From positions 1,916,501 through 1,980,500 of the forward strand of contig NZ_CP121471.1 of NCBI RefSeq assembly GCF_033954835.1: a stretch of DNA of 64,000 nt. Reading direction: 5' to 3'. The stretch comes from Thiorhodovibrio frisius. Lineage in GTDB: Bacteria > Pseudomonadota > Gammaproteobacteria > Chromatiales > Chromatiaceae. Positions 56,066 to 64,000 of this stretch are shown piece by piece; the stretch's first letter is position 1, and the number at the start of each line of letters is the position of its first letter. Both the position numbers and the translations under genes were made by a program. A model generated the notes under the pieces. It saw only the letters and a list, made by a program, of their open reading frames with translations. It did no database searches and was not told where the DNA came from.

Positions 56066-57274
56066 ATGGCCATCGAAATCCCCTTGCCACTCACCGTGGT
56101 GTTCGCCATCCTGGTGCTTTTGGTTGGCCGCTGGCTGATCGGGCGCATCGACTTCCTGGCCCGGTACAGCATTCCCGATCCAGTGGTGGGCGGGTTGATC
56201 GTCGCTGTGGTGCTGACGCTCGTGCGGGTTGGCACCGGTACCGAATTGTCCTTCGACATGGGGCTGCAATCGCCGCTGCTGCTGATCTTCTTCTCCACCG
56301 TCGGGCTCGGTGCCGATGTGCGCACCCTGACTCAAGGCGGGCGCAAGCTATTGTTGCTGCTGGCGGCGGTGGTGGTGGCGCTGGTGCTGCAAAACGTCGT
56401 CGGCGTGGCGATTGCGCTGGGGCTCGATCTCAATCCTTTGATGGGCATCCTCGGCGGCTCGGCGACGCTGGCCGGTGGGCATGGCACGGGCGCGGCCTAT
56501 GGGCAGGTGTTCGGCGAGGTGAACGGTCTGCAGGGCGCGGTCGAGGTGGCCATGGCCTGCGCCACCTTCGGGCTGATCTTGGGCGGTGTCCTCGGCGGGC
56601 CGGTGGCGCAATGGCTGATTCGCCGGCATCACTTGCAGCCCGAGGCACAGTCGGTGGCGTCGCTCGGCCCCGGCGAGGTGCCGAAGGATGAACGCCGCGC
56701 CCTGAGCCCGGAATCCCTGATCGAGACCATCCTGATCCTGATGTTGTGCCTGGGGGTCGGCGCCCTGCTAGCCGAGCGTCTGACCATCCCCGGTATCACC
56801 TTGCCGACCTTCGTCTGGTGCTTGCTGGTGGGGATCATACTGCGCAATGCACTGAGTCTGAGCGGGCTCTACCGCATCGACGGCCCCACCATCGAGCTGA
56901 TGGGCACCGTCAGCCTGTCGCTGTTTCTGGCCATGGCGCTGATGTCGCTGCGCTTGTGGGAGCTGGTCAATCTGGCCCTGCCGATTCTGATCATACTGGT
57001 CGCCCAGGCTTTGCTCACGGTGCTGCTGGTGGTGTTTCTGACCTTCCGTGTCATGGGCCGCAATTATGACGCGGCGGTGATTGCCGCCGGCCAATGCGGC
57101 TTCCAGCTTGGTGCCACGCCCACCGCCATCGCCAATATGCAGGCCGTGACCAGTCGCCATGGCTTGTCGCCGATGGCCTTCCTGCTGGTGCCGATCATTG
57201 GTGCCTTCCTGATCGACATCTGTAACGCCCTGGTCATCCAGGGGTTCTTGGCGCTGCCCTGGTTCGGGTTCTGA
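56066..57274 (+). CDS. gltS: Sodium/glutamate symporter GltS
   Basis: The 402-residue carrier has GltS signatures in both inverted halves: LAGGHGTGAAYGQVF near residue 133 and GQCGFQLGATPTAIANMQAV near 345. It has about ten membrane spans. GltS imports glutamate with Na+. It is followed after two bases by a TAXI-type solute-binding lipoprotein, an unusual partner for a secondary carrier that needs no binding protein. Confidence 0.9.
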   Translation: MAIEIPLPLTVVFAILVLLVGRWLIGRIDFLARYSIPDPVVGGLIVAVVLTLVRVGTGTELSFDMGLQSPLLLIFFSTVGLGADVRTLTQGGRKLLLLLAAVVVALVLQNVVGVAIALGLDLNPLMGILGGSATLAGGHGTGAAYGQVFGEVNGLQGAVEVAMACATFGLILGGVLGGPVAQWLIRRHHLQPEAQSVASLGPGEVPKDERRALSPESLIETILILMLCLGVGALLAERLTIPGITLPTFVWCLLVGIILRNALSLSGLYRIDGPTIELMGTVSLSLFLAMALMSLRLWELVNLALPILIILVAQALLTVLLVVFLTFRVMGRNYDAAVIAAGQCGFQLGATPTAIANMQAVTSRHGLSPMAFLLVPIIGAFLIDICNALVIQGFLALPWFGF

Positions 57275-57276
57275 AC

Positions 57277-58911
57277 ATGGTTACATCAGCACGCATCCCA
57301 GCCCGCATTTCCATCGGCATCTCCACTGCTACTCTGACTGGCATGATCACTGGCATGATCAATGGCATTGCAGCCAGGTTCGCGTTGCCTCGCATCATGC
57401 AGCTTCTCGCCGCCGCGATGCTCGCGCTGCTGCTGACCGGCTGCATCGAGGGTCCAGACCAGTCCGGCGTTACCCAGGTGGTGCAGCAGCGCCTCACCCA
57501 GGCACTCGGTGCCGATGCCGTCGAGATCACGCGCCTGCGGCGACTCGGCAGCGGCCCGCTGGACGCGAGCGCGGACGGACTCAAGCGTCGCATCGTCTAT
57601 TACAACGCCGTGCTGACCATGGCCCGCGACCTGGATTTCTCGTCCTGGGACACGCTCAATGTCGCCGCCTTGACGAACCTGCTTGGCGCCACCAAGCGTG
57701 GCATCGACGGACTCAAACAGGACGGTAACAGCGCCGGCGACCAAGTCTACGTCCGCGGCAGCGTGAGTTTTGAGAAAGGCGCCGAGGGTTGGACGCCGGT
57801 GGATGTCTTTCATCCAGAGGTTGGTGTCGCGAGCACAGGTCCAGCCGGCGCCGAGGAATCGCGCCGCATCATCGAGCAAATCAACGCGCTGCTGACCAAG
57901 CCCGGCAAGGATTCCCAGGAGCGCAAGCGCATCATCACCGAGGTGCTGGATGGCGCCTACGATGACATCACGCTGCGACTCGACCGCCTGGAACGCGCCC
58001 TGCTAATCGCCGGTGGCTCACCGGACGGCGAATATGCGCGCGTGGCGCAGCTGTTGGCAGATGAGCTAACCGCCGAGGGGACGCTATCGAGCGCGGCCCA
58101 GAGCAGCGGCAGCAAGGAAAACCTGGAGCTACTGCGTACCGGCAAGGTCGACATCGCCTTGGTGCAGAACAACGTCGCCGCCCAAGCTCTTCTAGGTGCC
58201 GAACCCTTCGCGGTGCTTGGCCCGCACTACACCCTGAATGCCTTGGCCAGCCTGTTCCCGGAGCCGCTGCACGTCATCGTCGCTGCTGATTCGCAGATCA
58301 CCAGCGTGCAGGATCTGACCGGGAAACGGGTCGACATCGGCGATCCCGGCTCCGGCTCCTACCTCAACGCTGTCGCGCTGCTCGCCGCTGCCGGCATCGA
58401 ACTCACCGACCTTGGCGCCATCCATGAGACCGGTCTCGCCGGTGGCTTGAACCTGCTCAACAACGGCGAGGCCGATGCCGTCATCGCCACCATCGGCGCT
58501 CCTGCCCGCACCCTGCAGCGAGCCGCTGCTCAAGGCCGCATTCGCTTGCTGCCGCTGAGCGCGGAACTGCGTGAGATGCTGACGCGAGAAGGCGCAGGCT
58601 ATGTCCCCATCCTGCTGCCTGCGGCCACCTATCCCGGCCAACGCGAGCCAGTGGCCACCGTTGCGGTGACCGCCGTGCTCGCAGCCAACGAGTCACTGCC
58701 GAAGGCAGACGTGGATCGCGTGCTCACGGCCCTGTTTGACCGCATCGACTTTGTTGCTGCCGGCAGCGCGGCGGGTTCGCAGATTACACCCGAGACGGCC
58801 GAGATCGGGCTGACCATCCCGCTGCACCCGGCGGCCATCGCGTATTATGGGCGATTTTCGTTATCGCCATCAGAGGAACCAGCCGTTCCGGCTGCCTTTA
58901 GGCAGGAATGA
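57277..58911 (+). CDS. TAXI-family solute-binding lipoprotein
   Basis: Up to 544 residues. A lipobox LLALLLTGC near residue 54 suggests lipid anchoring; ATG 57397 would give a conventional signal peptide, whereas ATG 57277 adds 40 residues. The N-terminal 200 residues are of unknown type. The C-terminal half is a TAXI domain (SGSKENLELLRTGKVDIALVQNN, VIVAADSQITSVQDLTGKRV, GDPGSGSYLNAV). TAXI proteins normally serve TRAP permeases, but no TRAP membrane subunit is present, only GltS. Confidence 0.85.
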   Translation: MVTSARIPARISIGISTATLTGMITGMINGIAARFALPRIMQLLAAAMLALLLTGCIEGPDQSGVTQVVQQRLTQALGADAVEITRLRRLGSGPLDASADGLKRRIVYYNAVLTMARDLDFSSWDTLNVAALTNLLGATKRGIDGLKQDGNSAGDQVYVRGSVSFEKGAEGWTPVDVFHPEVGVASTGPAGAEESRRIIEQINALLTKPGKDSQERKRIITEVLDGAYDDITLRLDRLERALLIAGGSPDGEYARVAQLLADELTAEGTLSSAAQSSGSKENLELLRTGKVDIALVQNNVAAQALLGAEPFAVLGPHYTLNALASLFPEPLHVIVAADSQITSVQDLTGKRVDIGDPGSGSYLNAVALLAAAGIELTDLGAIHETGLAGGLNLLNNGEADAVIATIGAPARTLQRAAAQGRIRLLPLSAELREMLTREGAGYVPILLPAATYPGQREPVATVAVTAVLAANESLPKADVDRVLTALFDRIDFVAAGSAAGSQITPETAEIGLTIPLHPAAIAYYGRFSLSPSEEPAVPAAFRQE

Positions 58912-59012
58912 GCGTCTCTGCCGGTATCTCCCCCTAGTCTCGGGTTCAAGCCATCGCTTAAGCTGGGCGAGTGTTCAACTTTGAGTATTTCGACGCGAGG
59001 GATTTTCGATCG

Positions 59013-59564
59013 ATGAAAATGACCGTTTCCTTGATGTGTCCTCGCAAATACTTCAGCGGCGCCGGACGCCTGAATTCCGCAGTGCCCAGGGTGGAAAGCT
59101 TGCTATTTTCCGGCTGGCTGCTCTTCGTCGCGTTGCTGCCAACGGCGGCTATCGGCGCCGAAGACGGCTTGGAGCAACAATTCAATAACGCCTTATCGAC
59201 CACCGCTCACGCCCCAAGCCCTCTGTTTGTGAGGGAAAGCCGCAGCCCGCGCCAACTGCTGCAAGCTTTCAGCCAACTCGTGGCAGAGATTAGAGCCGTC
59301 TTTGCCAAGGGTGGCCGCCAAGGTGACATCGACGGGGCAAAAGAAAAGCAGCTTGTCGCGCTATACACGGATTTAGCACAGCTCATTGACACCTCTGAGC
59401 TCCCCGAGCACGAGCGCTTTGCGCGAACCAACGCCGCCCTCTCGCAACTCGCCGAGGTCATGGCCCGAGTTTCCTTGCCACCAACCGATGAGATCCCTGA
59501 CGCTATCCATTGCAACCGGCTTAACTTCGGATTTTCAAAGCTATTCAAACTAGGGTCGTTATGA
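59013..59564 (+). CDS. Hypothetical exported protein
   Basis: I do not recognise this protein of about 183 residues. A hydrophobic stretch LLFSGWLLFVALLPTAAIGAE looks like a signal peptide preceded by a longish basic n-region. The mature part is helical (RQLLQAFSQLVAEIRAVFAKG, KEKQLVALYTDLAQLIDTSEL). Starts at ATG 59013 or GTG 58971; no clear ribosome-binding site. Its stop overlaps the next start (ATGA), so it is coupled to the cNMP-rhodanese gene. Confidence 0.6.
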   Translation: MKMTVSLMCPRKYFSGAGRLNSAVPRVESLLFSGWLLFVALLPTAAIGAEDGLEQQFNNALSTTAHAPSPLFVRESRSPRQLLQAFSQLVAEIRAVFAKGGRQGDIDGAKEKQLVALYTDLAQLIDTSELPEHERFARTNAALSQLAEVMARVSLPPTDEIPDAIHCNRLNFGFSKLFKLGSL

Positions 59565-60604
59565 ACAACAAAAAGATTATTGAACTCATGCATCAGCGGT
59601 TCGGGGAGTTCCGCGGCGTCCCTGTGGAGGCGCTGCAGACCTCGCTGCCCGTGTTTCGGCTGTTCGAGTTGCGTGAAGGCGAACAACTGCGCATTGGCGG
59701 CAGCGTCGCGCAGGATCGGCTTCTGGTCGTGATGGGGCGCGTGAAGATTGGTGATGCGATCTGGGATCCGGCGCGCTCGGCGGAGCGTTCGCTGGTGATG
59801 CCCTCGTCGCCGGCGCAGATCGAAATCAGCGCCATCGACGACAGTTTGCTCTGTCATCTGGATCTGGATTTGCTCGACATTCTGCTGGCGCAGGAGCAAC
59901 TGCTCGAAACCAGCTCCCTCAGCGATCAGCGCATGGAAACGCTGCGCCACACCAGCCTGATGCGCAAACTGCCGCTGGAAAATGTCGAGCAGGCATTGAC
60001 CTTGTTGCGGGAGCAACGGCTCGATGCCGGAGCAGAACCGGTCAAAATGGGCCGTGAGTCCAACCACTTCTTCGTCCTGCTCGAGGGTGCCGCCGAGCTG
60101 TGGCGAATCGACGACGAAGAAGGCATCCCGATGAAGGCAGAAGATTTAGGGCCTGGCACCTGCTTCGGAGAAGAGGGGCTGCTGATGGGTAGCCCAAGCC
60201 CGGTGACCGTCCGTTTGACCGCCGATTGTCTGCTGATGACATTGGAGCGCGACGAGTTTAAGCGACTGCTCGCGCAACCGATGCTGCGTGAGGTCGATGT
60301 CCATGTCGCCAAGACGATGCGCGAGCGTGGCTACAGGCTATTGGATGTGCGCATGCAGGAGGAATATGACGAGATGCGCATCCCCGGGGCCCAGTTAATG
60401 CCGCTCTCCCAGTTGAAGCAGCGCGCTGCGGAACTCGATTCGCAGAGAGAGTATGTGGTCTATTGTCGCTCTGGTCGGCGCAGCTCGGTCGCCACCTTCC
60501 TGCTCAGCAATTTAGGCTATCAGGCCACCAATATGCAGGGCGGCATTACCGCCTGGACGTTTGATCTCGAAGGCGATGACGTTGAGACAACAGATAGCCA
60601 ATGA
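59561..60604 (+). CDS. Cyclic-nucleotide-binding domain protein with C-terminal rhodanese domain
   Basis: The 347-residue protein has two CRP-type beta-roll regions: a degenerate one at about 20-120 and a clearer one at about 150-245 (FFVLLEGAAELWRI, LGPGTCFGEEGLLMG). A rhodanese domain (about 255-340) has the active-site Cys in VVYCRSGRRSSVATFL. No DNA-binding helix follows, so it is not a classical CRP regulator. It might couple a nucleotide signal to persulfide chemistry. It is coupled to the upstream exported protein. Confidence 0.85.
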   Translation: MNNKKIIELMHQRFGEFRGVPVEALQTSLPVFRLFELREGEQLRIGGSVAQDRLLVVMGRVKIGDAIWDPARSAERSLVMPSSPAQIEISAIDDSLLCHLDLDLLDILLAQEQLLETSSLSDQRMETLRHTSLMRKLPLENVEQALTLLREQRLDAGAEPVKMGRESNHFFVLLEGAAELWRIDDEEGIPMKAEDLGPGTCFGEEGLLMGSPSPVTVRLTADCLLMTLERDEFKRLLAQPMLREVDVHVAKTMRERGYRLLDVRMQEEYDEMRIPGAQLMPLSQLKQRAAELDSQREYVVYCRSGRRSSVATFLLSNLGYQATNMQGGITAWTFDLEGDDVETTDSQ

Positions 60605-60730
60605 TTGAGTCGAGCTTGGATCGCGGCATTGAAACTTTGTGGTATTGATAGTGATCAATTCTTGGCTCATACTCTCGGCCTTATCTGAACCAACAGGGCA
60701 TGGTGCGTGTTAATCCCTGCGACTCAATCA
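60602..60730. repeat. 11-bp perfect inverted repeat flanking the tsd regulatory region
   Basis: TGATTGAGTCG (60602-60612) and CGACTCAATCA (60720-60730) are exact reverse complements separated by 107 bases that contain the FNR-type box. The left arm starts at the stop codon of the rhodanese gene. It could be the ends of a small non-autonomous element or a long-range hairpin. Confidence 0.5.
60645..60658 (+). promoter_or_regulatory. Perfect FNR/Anr-type binding site
   Basis: TTGAT-AGTG-ATCAA matches the FNR consensus TTGAT-N4-ATCAA in every fixed base. It lies 138 bases before the ATG of tsdB in an AT-rich patch of an otherwise GC-rich window. It implies oxygen-responsive control of the thiosulfate dehydrogenase operon by an FNR-like protein. 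Confidence 0.7.
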
Positions 60731-60795
60731 GCGTTATTTGACGACCGGGATCTGCATCTTGCGCCACCAATTGGCCTTGAGTGCTTCATAAGCGC

Positions 60796-61584
60796 ATGAA
60801 TAACGCGCCCCTCATTCTTGTGCTGCTCGCCGCTGCCTTGAGTGGCTGTTCGGAAGAAGGTCCGCACTTGGAAGATCCGCGCTTGGCTGCGGCGCGCGAG
60901 GCTGGCGAGCAACTGGCAAAACAGGGAGGCGGCGGCGTCCCTCCTTGTGTCAGCTGTCATGGCTTGAAGGGCGAGGGCATTGGCGTCTTCCCGCGGCTAG
61001 CTGCGCAGCATCCGCTGTATCTCTATAGACAGCTTGAGGACCTGGCCCGGACCGAGCCGGCAGAGGGGGAGAGCATTAAGCCGATCACGCAAAAGGACAG
61101 CGCCACGCAGCTTATCCACTCCGATCTGACTGCCTTCCCTCCCGGAGTCCGCCATGATCCAGTGATGAGCCCGATCGTGGGCTTGTTGACCGAGGAGGCT
61201 CGCCGGAATTTGGCCATTTACTTTGCGTCCTTGCCGTTCGATGCGACTCCCGTCGAAGCGGACGGACAAACCCTTGAGCAGGGCCAAGACCTCGCACTTC
61301 GGGGCAAGGCCGAGTCCGGGCTGCCGGCTTGCGTCACCTGCCACGGGCCTAATGGCGAGGGCTTCGAGGCCGATTTTCCGCCGCTGGCCGGGCAGCCAGC
61401 GGCCTATCTGATCACCCAGATCGACCATTGGCAGAGCGGTCTGCGCGACAACGGCCCACAGCGCCTGATGCGGGCCGTTGCCAACCAACTAACCGACGCC
61501 GACAAGGCGAATGTCGCGGCCTATTTTGCCAATCGCGCGAGCCATTGGCCCGGCTACCAGGGTGATTGGCCATGGTCCGATTAG
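60796..61584 (+). CDS. tsdB: Diheme c4-type cytochrome lipoprotein, probable TsdB
   Basis: The 262-residue protein has a lipobox LLAAALSGC (Cys about residue 18), then two class I cytochrome c domains with CVSCH near residue 53 and CVTCH near 180, in the c4 layout. TsdB is the electron acceptor of the thiosulfate dehydrogenase TsdA. Here the gene precedes and overlaps tsdA by 13 bases. ATG 60796 is preferred over GTG 60781. Confidence 0.8.
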   Translation: MNNAPLILVLLAAALSGCSEEGPHLEDPRLAAAREAGEQLAKQGGGGVPPCVSCHGLKGEGIGVFPRLAAQHPLYLYRQLEDLARTEPAEGESIKPITQKDSATQLIHSDLTAFPPGVRHDPVMSPIVGLLTEEARRNLAIYFASLPFDATPVEADGQTLEQGQDLALRGKAESGLPACVTCHGPNGEGFEADFPPLAGQPAAYLITQIDHWQSGLRDNGPQRLMRAVANQLTDADKANVAAYFANRASHWPGYQGDWPWSD

Positions 61585-62360
61585 TCTCGTTCCTGCTGCT
61601 GATGATGCTGACCGGCGCCGCCCGCGCACAGGCGAGCGAGTTTCATGTGCCACCCAGCGTCTATGATATCCCCGAGGGGCATGATGGGCGCTTGATCGAG
61701 TTGGGCCGCAAGGTTTTCAGCGATACCCAAAGCTATGCGTCGCGCTACGTCGGCAATGGGTTGAACTGCTCCAACTGCCATCTCAACGAAGGTCGAAAGC
61801 CCTATAGTGCTCCCCTCTGGGGCGCCTATGGCCGCTATCCTCAGTACCGCAACAAGAACAAGCGAGTGGTGAGCTTCGGGGAGCGGATTCAGGACTGCTT
61901 CCGATACAGCATGAACGGCCAGGCACCGACGCTGGATTCGCAAGAGGTGAAGGCCATCACGGCCTATGCCCACTGGCTCTCATACGAGGTTCCGATCGGT
62001 GTGACCCTGGCCGGCGCCGGTTTTGTCTCGGTTGAGCCGGTGCAGGCCCCGTCGGCCGCGCGTGGTGAACTGGTGTTTCAACAGCAGTGCGTCATTTGTC
62101 ACGGTGTCGATGGTCTGGGGCGCAAGCGCGCCGATGGCATGTACCAGTTTCCGCCGCTGTGGGGGGCGGATAGCTTCAATCGCGGTGCCGGGATGCAACG
62201 GGTGCCGACTTGCGCGGCCTTCGTCAAAGCCAATATGCCCTTGGGGAAAGGGTTCAGCCTCAGCGATACCCAAGCCTTCGATGTCTGCGAATTCATGCAT
62301 CAGCAGGGTCGCCCCAGGGATCCGCGTGATTCCTTTTGGTCGAATTTCTTCGGGGGCTGA
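61572..62360 (+). CDS. tsdA: Thiosulfate dehydrogenase / tetrathionate-forming diheme cytochrome TsdA
   Basis: TsdA joins two thiosulfates to tetrathionate in the periplasm. The 262-residue protein has a signal peptide ending AARAQA and heme 1 at LNCSNCHLNEGRKPY. The TsdA-specific GRYPQYRNKNKRVVSFGERI then DCFRYSMNG carries the Cys that in this family ligates heme 1. Heme 2 is at CVICHGVDGLGRKR, with a likely Met ligand in VKANMPLGKGF. ATG 61572 lies inside the end of tsdB. Confidence 0.87.
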   Translation: MVRLVSFLLLMMLTGAARAQASEFHVPPSVYDIPEGHDGRLIELGRKVFSDTQSYASRYVGNGLNCSNCHLNEGRKPYSAPLWGAYGRYPQYRNKNKRVVSFGERIQDCFRYSMNGQAPTLDSQEVKAITAYAHWLSYEVPIGVTLAGAGFVSVEPVQAPSAARGELVFQQQCVICHGVDGLGRKRADGMYQFPPLWGADSFNRGAGMQRVPTCAAFVKANMPLGKGFSLSDTQAFDVCEFMHQQGRPRDPRDSFWSNFFGG

Positions 62361-62430
62361 CTGCTCGCTCAGACGGAGTCATTACATGCCATTGGGATGC
62401 CGATAACACGCAGCGCATGCGTGCGTCGAC

Positions 62431-63090
62431 TCAGCCGTACTCGTGATCTAGCCGGTAGATCAGCAAGATCATCACCACAGCCCCGACGAAAAACCAGATC
62501 GGGCCGAGCAACCAGAGCATCAGCGGGATTGAAATATAGTAGGCGCGCATGCCGAAATTGTAGGCGCCAGCCCCGCGGCGGATCGCGTGGATAGCCGCTG
62601 CGGGGTCGGCGGATTCGCCCTTCAGCGGTGGCAGATTGAGCAGGAAGGCCGCGTGATTGTAGAATCGAATGGACAGCGAAAAGCTGACGAAGCCGATCAG
62701 ATAGATAAAGACCGCCAGCAACGCCTTGATCACCGCCAAGCTATGGCTACGCACCCCGGCGATATGCACGATGCTGTTGAGCTGATCCACCCCGTCCGTG
62801 CTGAGCGCAAAGCTCAGGATACCCAGGGCCAGAACGATTGCGGTGGAGGCCAACAGCGTGGCACCCATGGTCCAGTTGCGCAGCGTCTGCACTGCCAGAA
62901 TGTCCGCGCCTTTGCGCATCACATGTACCGCCCAGCGCGCCCGTGCCTGGGAATTGCGCCCGAACGAGGTGCGCTCGGGTCGTGCGCGGACCTCCCAAGC
63001 GTGAAACAGATGGTAGAGTAGAAGCAGACTGATGGCGGAGCCGGACAGGCCGATCTCCAGTGCATTTTGGGAAATCACGATTGAGGACAC
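62431..63090 (-). CDS. DUF599 family membrane protein
   Basis: The 219-residue protein (GTG start 63090) has four hydrophobic spans. It also has the family-typical LLYHLFHAWEVRARPERTS near residue 25, QTLRNWTMGATLLASTAIVL, and FYNHAAFLLNLPP with RGAGAYNFGMRAYYISIPLML. Function unknown. It converges with tsdA. Confidence 0.8.
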   Translation of the reverse strand: MSSIVISQNALEIGLSGSAISLLLLYHLFHAWEVRARPERTSFGRNSQARARWAVHVMRKGADILAVQTLRNWTMGATLLASTAIVLALGILSFALSTDGVDQLNSIVHIAGVRSHSLAVIKALLAVFIYLIGFVSFSLSIRFYNHAAFLLNLPPLKGESADPAAAIHAIRRGAGAYNFGMRAYYISIPLMLWLLGPIWFFVGAVVMILLIYRLDHEYG

Positions 63091-63272
63091 ATCTTTACGC
63101 CTTTAAGCAGGGCAGGGGAGAATTCCGGGGCGCTGCCGGGAAGCTCGCCGATTCGTTTTCTCGACATATTGCCACACTCCATAGCGTGATACCGAAACCC
63201 TGCTCAACGAGATTGCGAGATTATCCGACCAGGCGCACCCTTGAGCGCTCATTCCATGTGTAGCCGCGCACC

Positions 63273-64000
63273 GTGACCAAACAACTCATCAGTTTGCTCT
63301 CTGAGGCACTCGGCATTGCCGAACGCCGCCGTCAGGACGCCCAGCGCCTCTCCGGAGTTGGGTACTGGGAGCTTGACCATCAGCAACAGAGCCTGTACTG
63401 GTCCGAAGAGATCTACGCGATTTATGAACTCCCTGACACGGAGTTGGAGCCTGATTACGCGCTATTTTTGAGTTTGATTTATGACGAGGATCGTGAATTT
63501 GTCGACTCCACCTACCAGACATCCGTCACTTCGGGCACAGAATATAACATCCGCTATCGCATAAAAGCCGCGAACTCAGTGAAATGGTTGGAAGCCCGCG
63601 GGGTCACTTATTACGATCACCAAGGCGCGCCTGAACGATCCATCGGTTGCGCACAAGATATTACTGAAATTGTTACGGCACAGCAGCAGATCGAGCGCCT
63701 GGCCTATCACGACGCACTGACGGACCTTGCTAATCGGCAGCTTTTTGCAAAGCGAATGAATACGGCTTTACAAAAGGCGCAGCGTGATTCCAGCAATCTT
63801 GCGGTGCTGTTCATTGATCTTGATAATTTCAAGTTAATTAACGACCGCCATGGGCACGATGTCGGCGATGAGGTGCTTGTCGGCGTTGCGAATCGACTGC
63901 GAAGCTGTGCCCGAGTGGGGGACACCTTTGCGCGAATCGGGGGAGACGAGTTTGCGGGGGTTTTAATCGGAATCGACGATACTCTTGTCGACGACGCCGT
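63273..64000 (+). CDS. PAS-GGDEF diguanylate cyclase (3' end outside window)
   Basis: From GTG 63273, the only start after an in-frame stop at 63261, the frame stays open to the window end (242 codons). A PAS/PAC domain (RLSGVGYWELDHQQQSLYWS to IGCAQDITEIV, about residues 27-135) is followed by a GGDEF domain with YHDALTDLANRQLF, FIDLDNFKLINDRHGHDVGD and ARIGGDEFAGVL. The inhibitory-site pattern R-V-G-D precedes it. An EAL domain could follow beyond the edge. Confidence 0.9.
   Translation, partial: MTKQLISLLSEALGIAERRRQDAQRLSGVGYWELDHQQQSLYWSEEIYAIYELPDTELEPDYALFLSLIYDEDREFVDSTYQTSVTSGTEYNIRYRIKAANSVKWLEARGVTYYDHQGAPERSIGCAQDITEIVTAQQQIERLAYHDALTDLANRQLFAKRMNTALQKAQRDSSNLAVLFIDLDNFKLINDRHGHDVGDEVLVGVANRLRSCARVGDTFARIGGDEFAGVLIGIDDTLVDDA

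Overview
The window is high-GC DNA from a gammaproteobacterium. The order icd - cspD / clpS - clpA / infA, the layout of the spc and alpha ribosomal operons, and a TsdA-type thiosulfate dehydrogenase with an adjacent c4-type diheme cytochrome all suggest a purple sulfur bacterium-like (Chromatiales) host. That placement is inference from gene content; no rRNA or photosynthesis gene is present to confirm it.

Region 1 (0-24 kb) is mostly conserved core. It holds the end of the spc operon (rplO', secY, rpmJ), the alpha operon (rpsM, rpsK, rpsD, rpoA, rplQ) with its own promoter and a strong terminator, a SAM-hydroxide adenosyltransferase, icd and cspD. Next come almost all parts of the bacterial N-degron pathway in one place (clpS, clpA and the two aminoacyl-tRNA-protein transferases aat and bpt), with infA. 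Then follow a FemAB-like acyltransferase, trxB, ftsK, lolA, rarA, an alanine symporter, bolA and a diheme peroxidase. The oddity here is a 325-bp structured insertion between rpsM and rpsK.

Region 2 (24-45 kb) is accessory. A toxin-antitoxin-like island (HTH-ImmA metallopeptidase plus DUF4411 PIN protein, followed by a broken zeta-toxin locus) sits between two gapless 277-bp direct repeats. The repeats are the 3' end of a heavy-metal RND pump gene and the start of a DUF3240 gene. The intact RND pump, membrane-fusion and outer-membrane proteins follow. Next is an arsenic locus (ArsP-type permease, ArsJ, an arsenate-linked GAPDH, ArsR and a CxxC mini-thioredoxin) with a shared motif in two of its intergenic regions. 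Beside it lies a two-gene unit: a GNAT acetyltransferase fused to a C39-like papain-fold peptidase, and an RLAN-domain RimK-like ATP-grasp ligase. This is the best candidate here for an undescribed peptide-synthesis or protein-modification system. A PhoQ/PhoP-like two-component pair with a PepSY protein follows, then remnants of betaine-lipid genes (btaA', btaB with its core deleted) and of ppk2.

Region 3 (45-54 kb) carries three large signalling proteins: two hybrid histidine kinases with receiver and HPt domains and one receiver-PAS-GGDEF protein. Region 4 (54-64 kb) has a membrane protein between remnants of an amidohydrolase and a TolC-type gene, a small K+ channel, a GltS carrier paired with a TAXI lipoprotein, an exported protein coupled to a cNMP-binding/rhodanese fusion, tsdB-tsdA behind a perfect FNR-type box, a DUF599 protein, and the start of a PAS-GGDEF protein cut by the window end. 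The 24-55 kb part holds at least eight gene remnants, so it looks like a rearrangement-prone stretch between conserved blocks.
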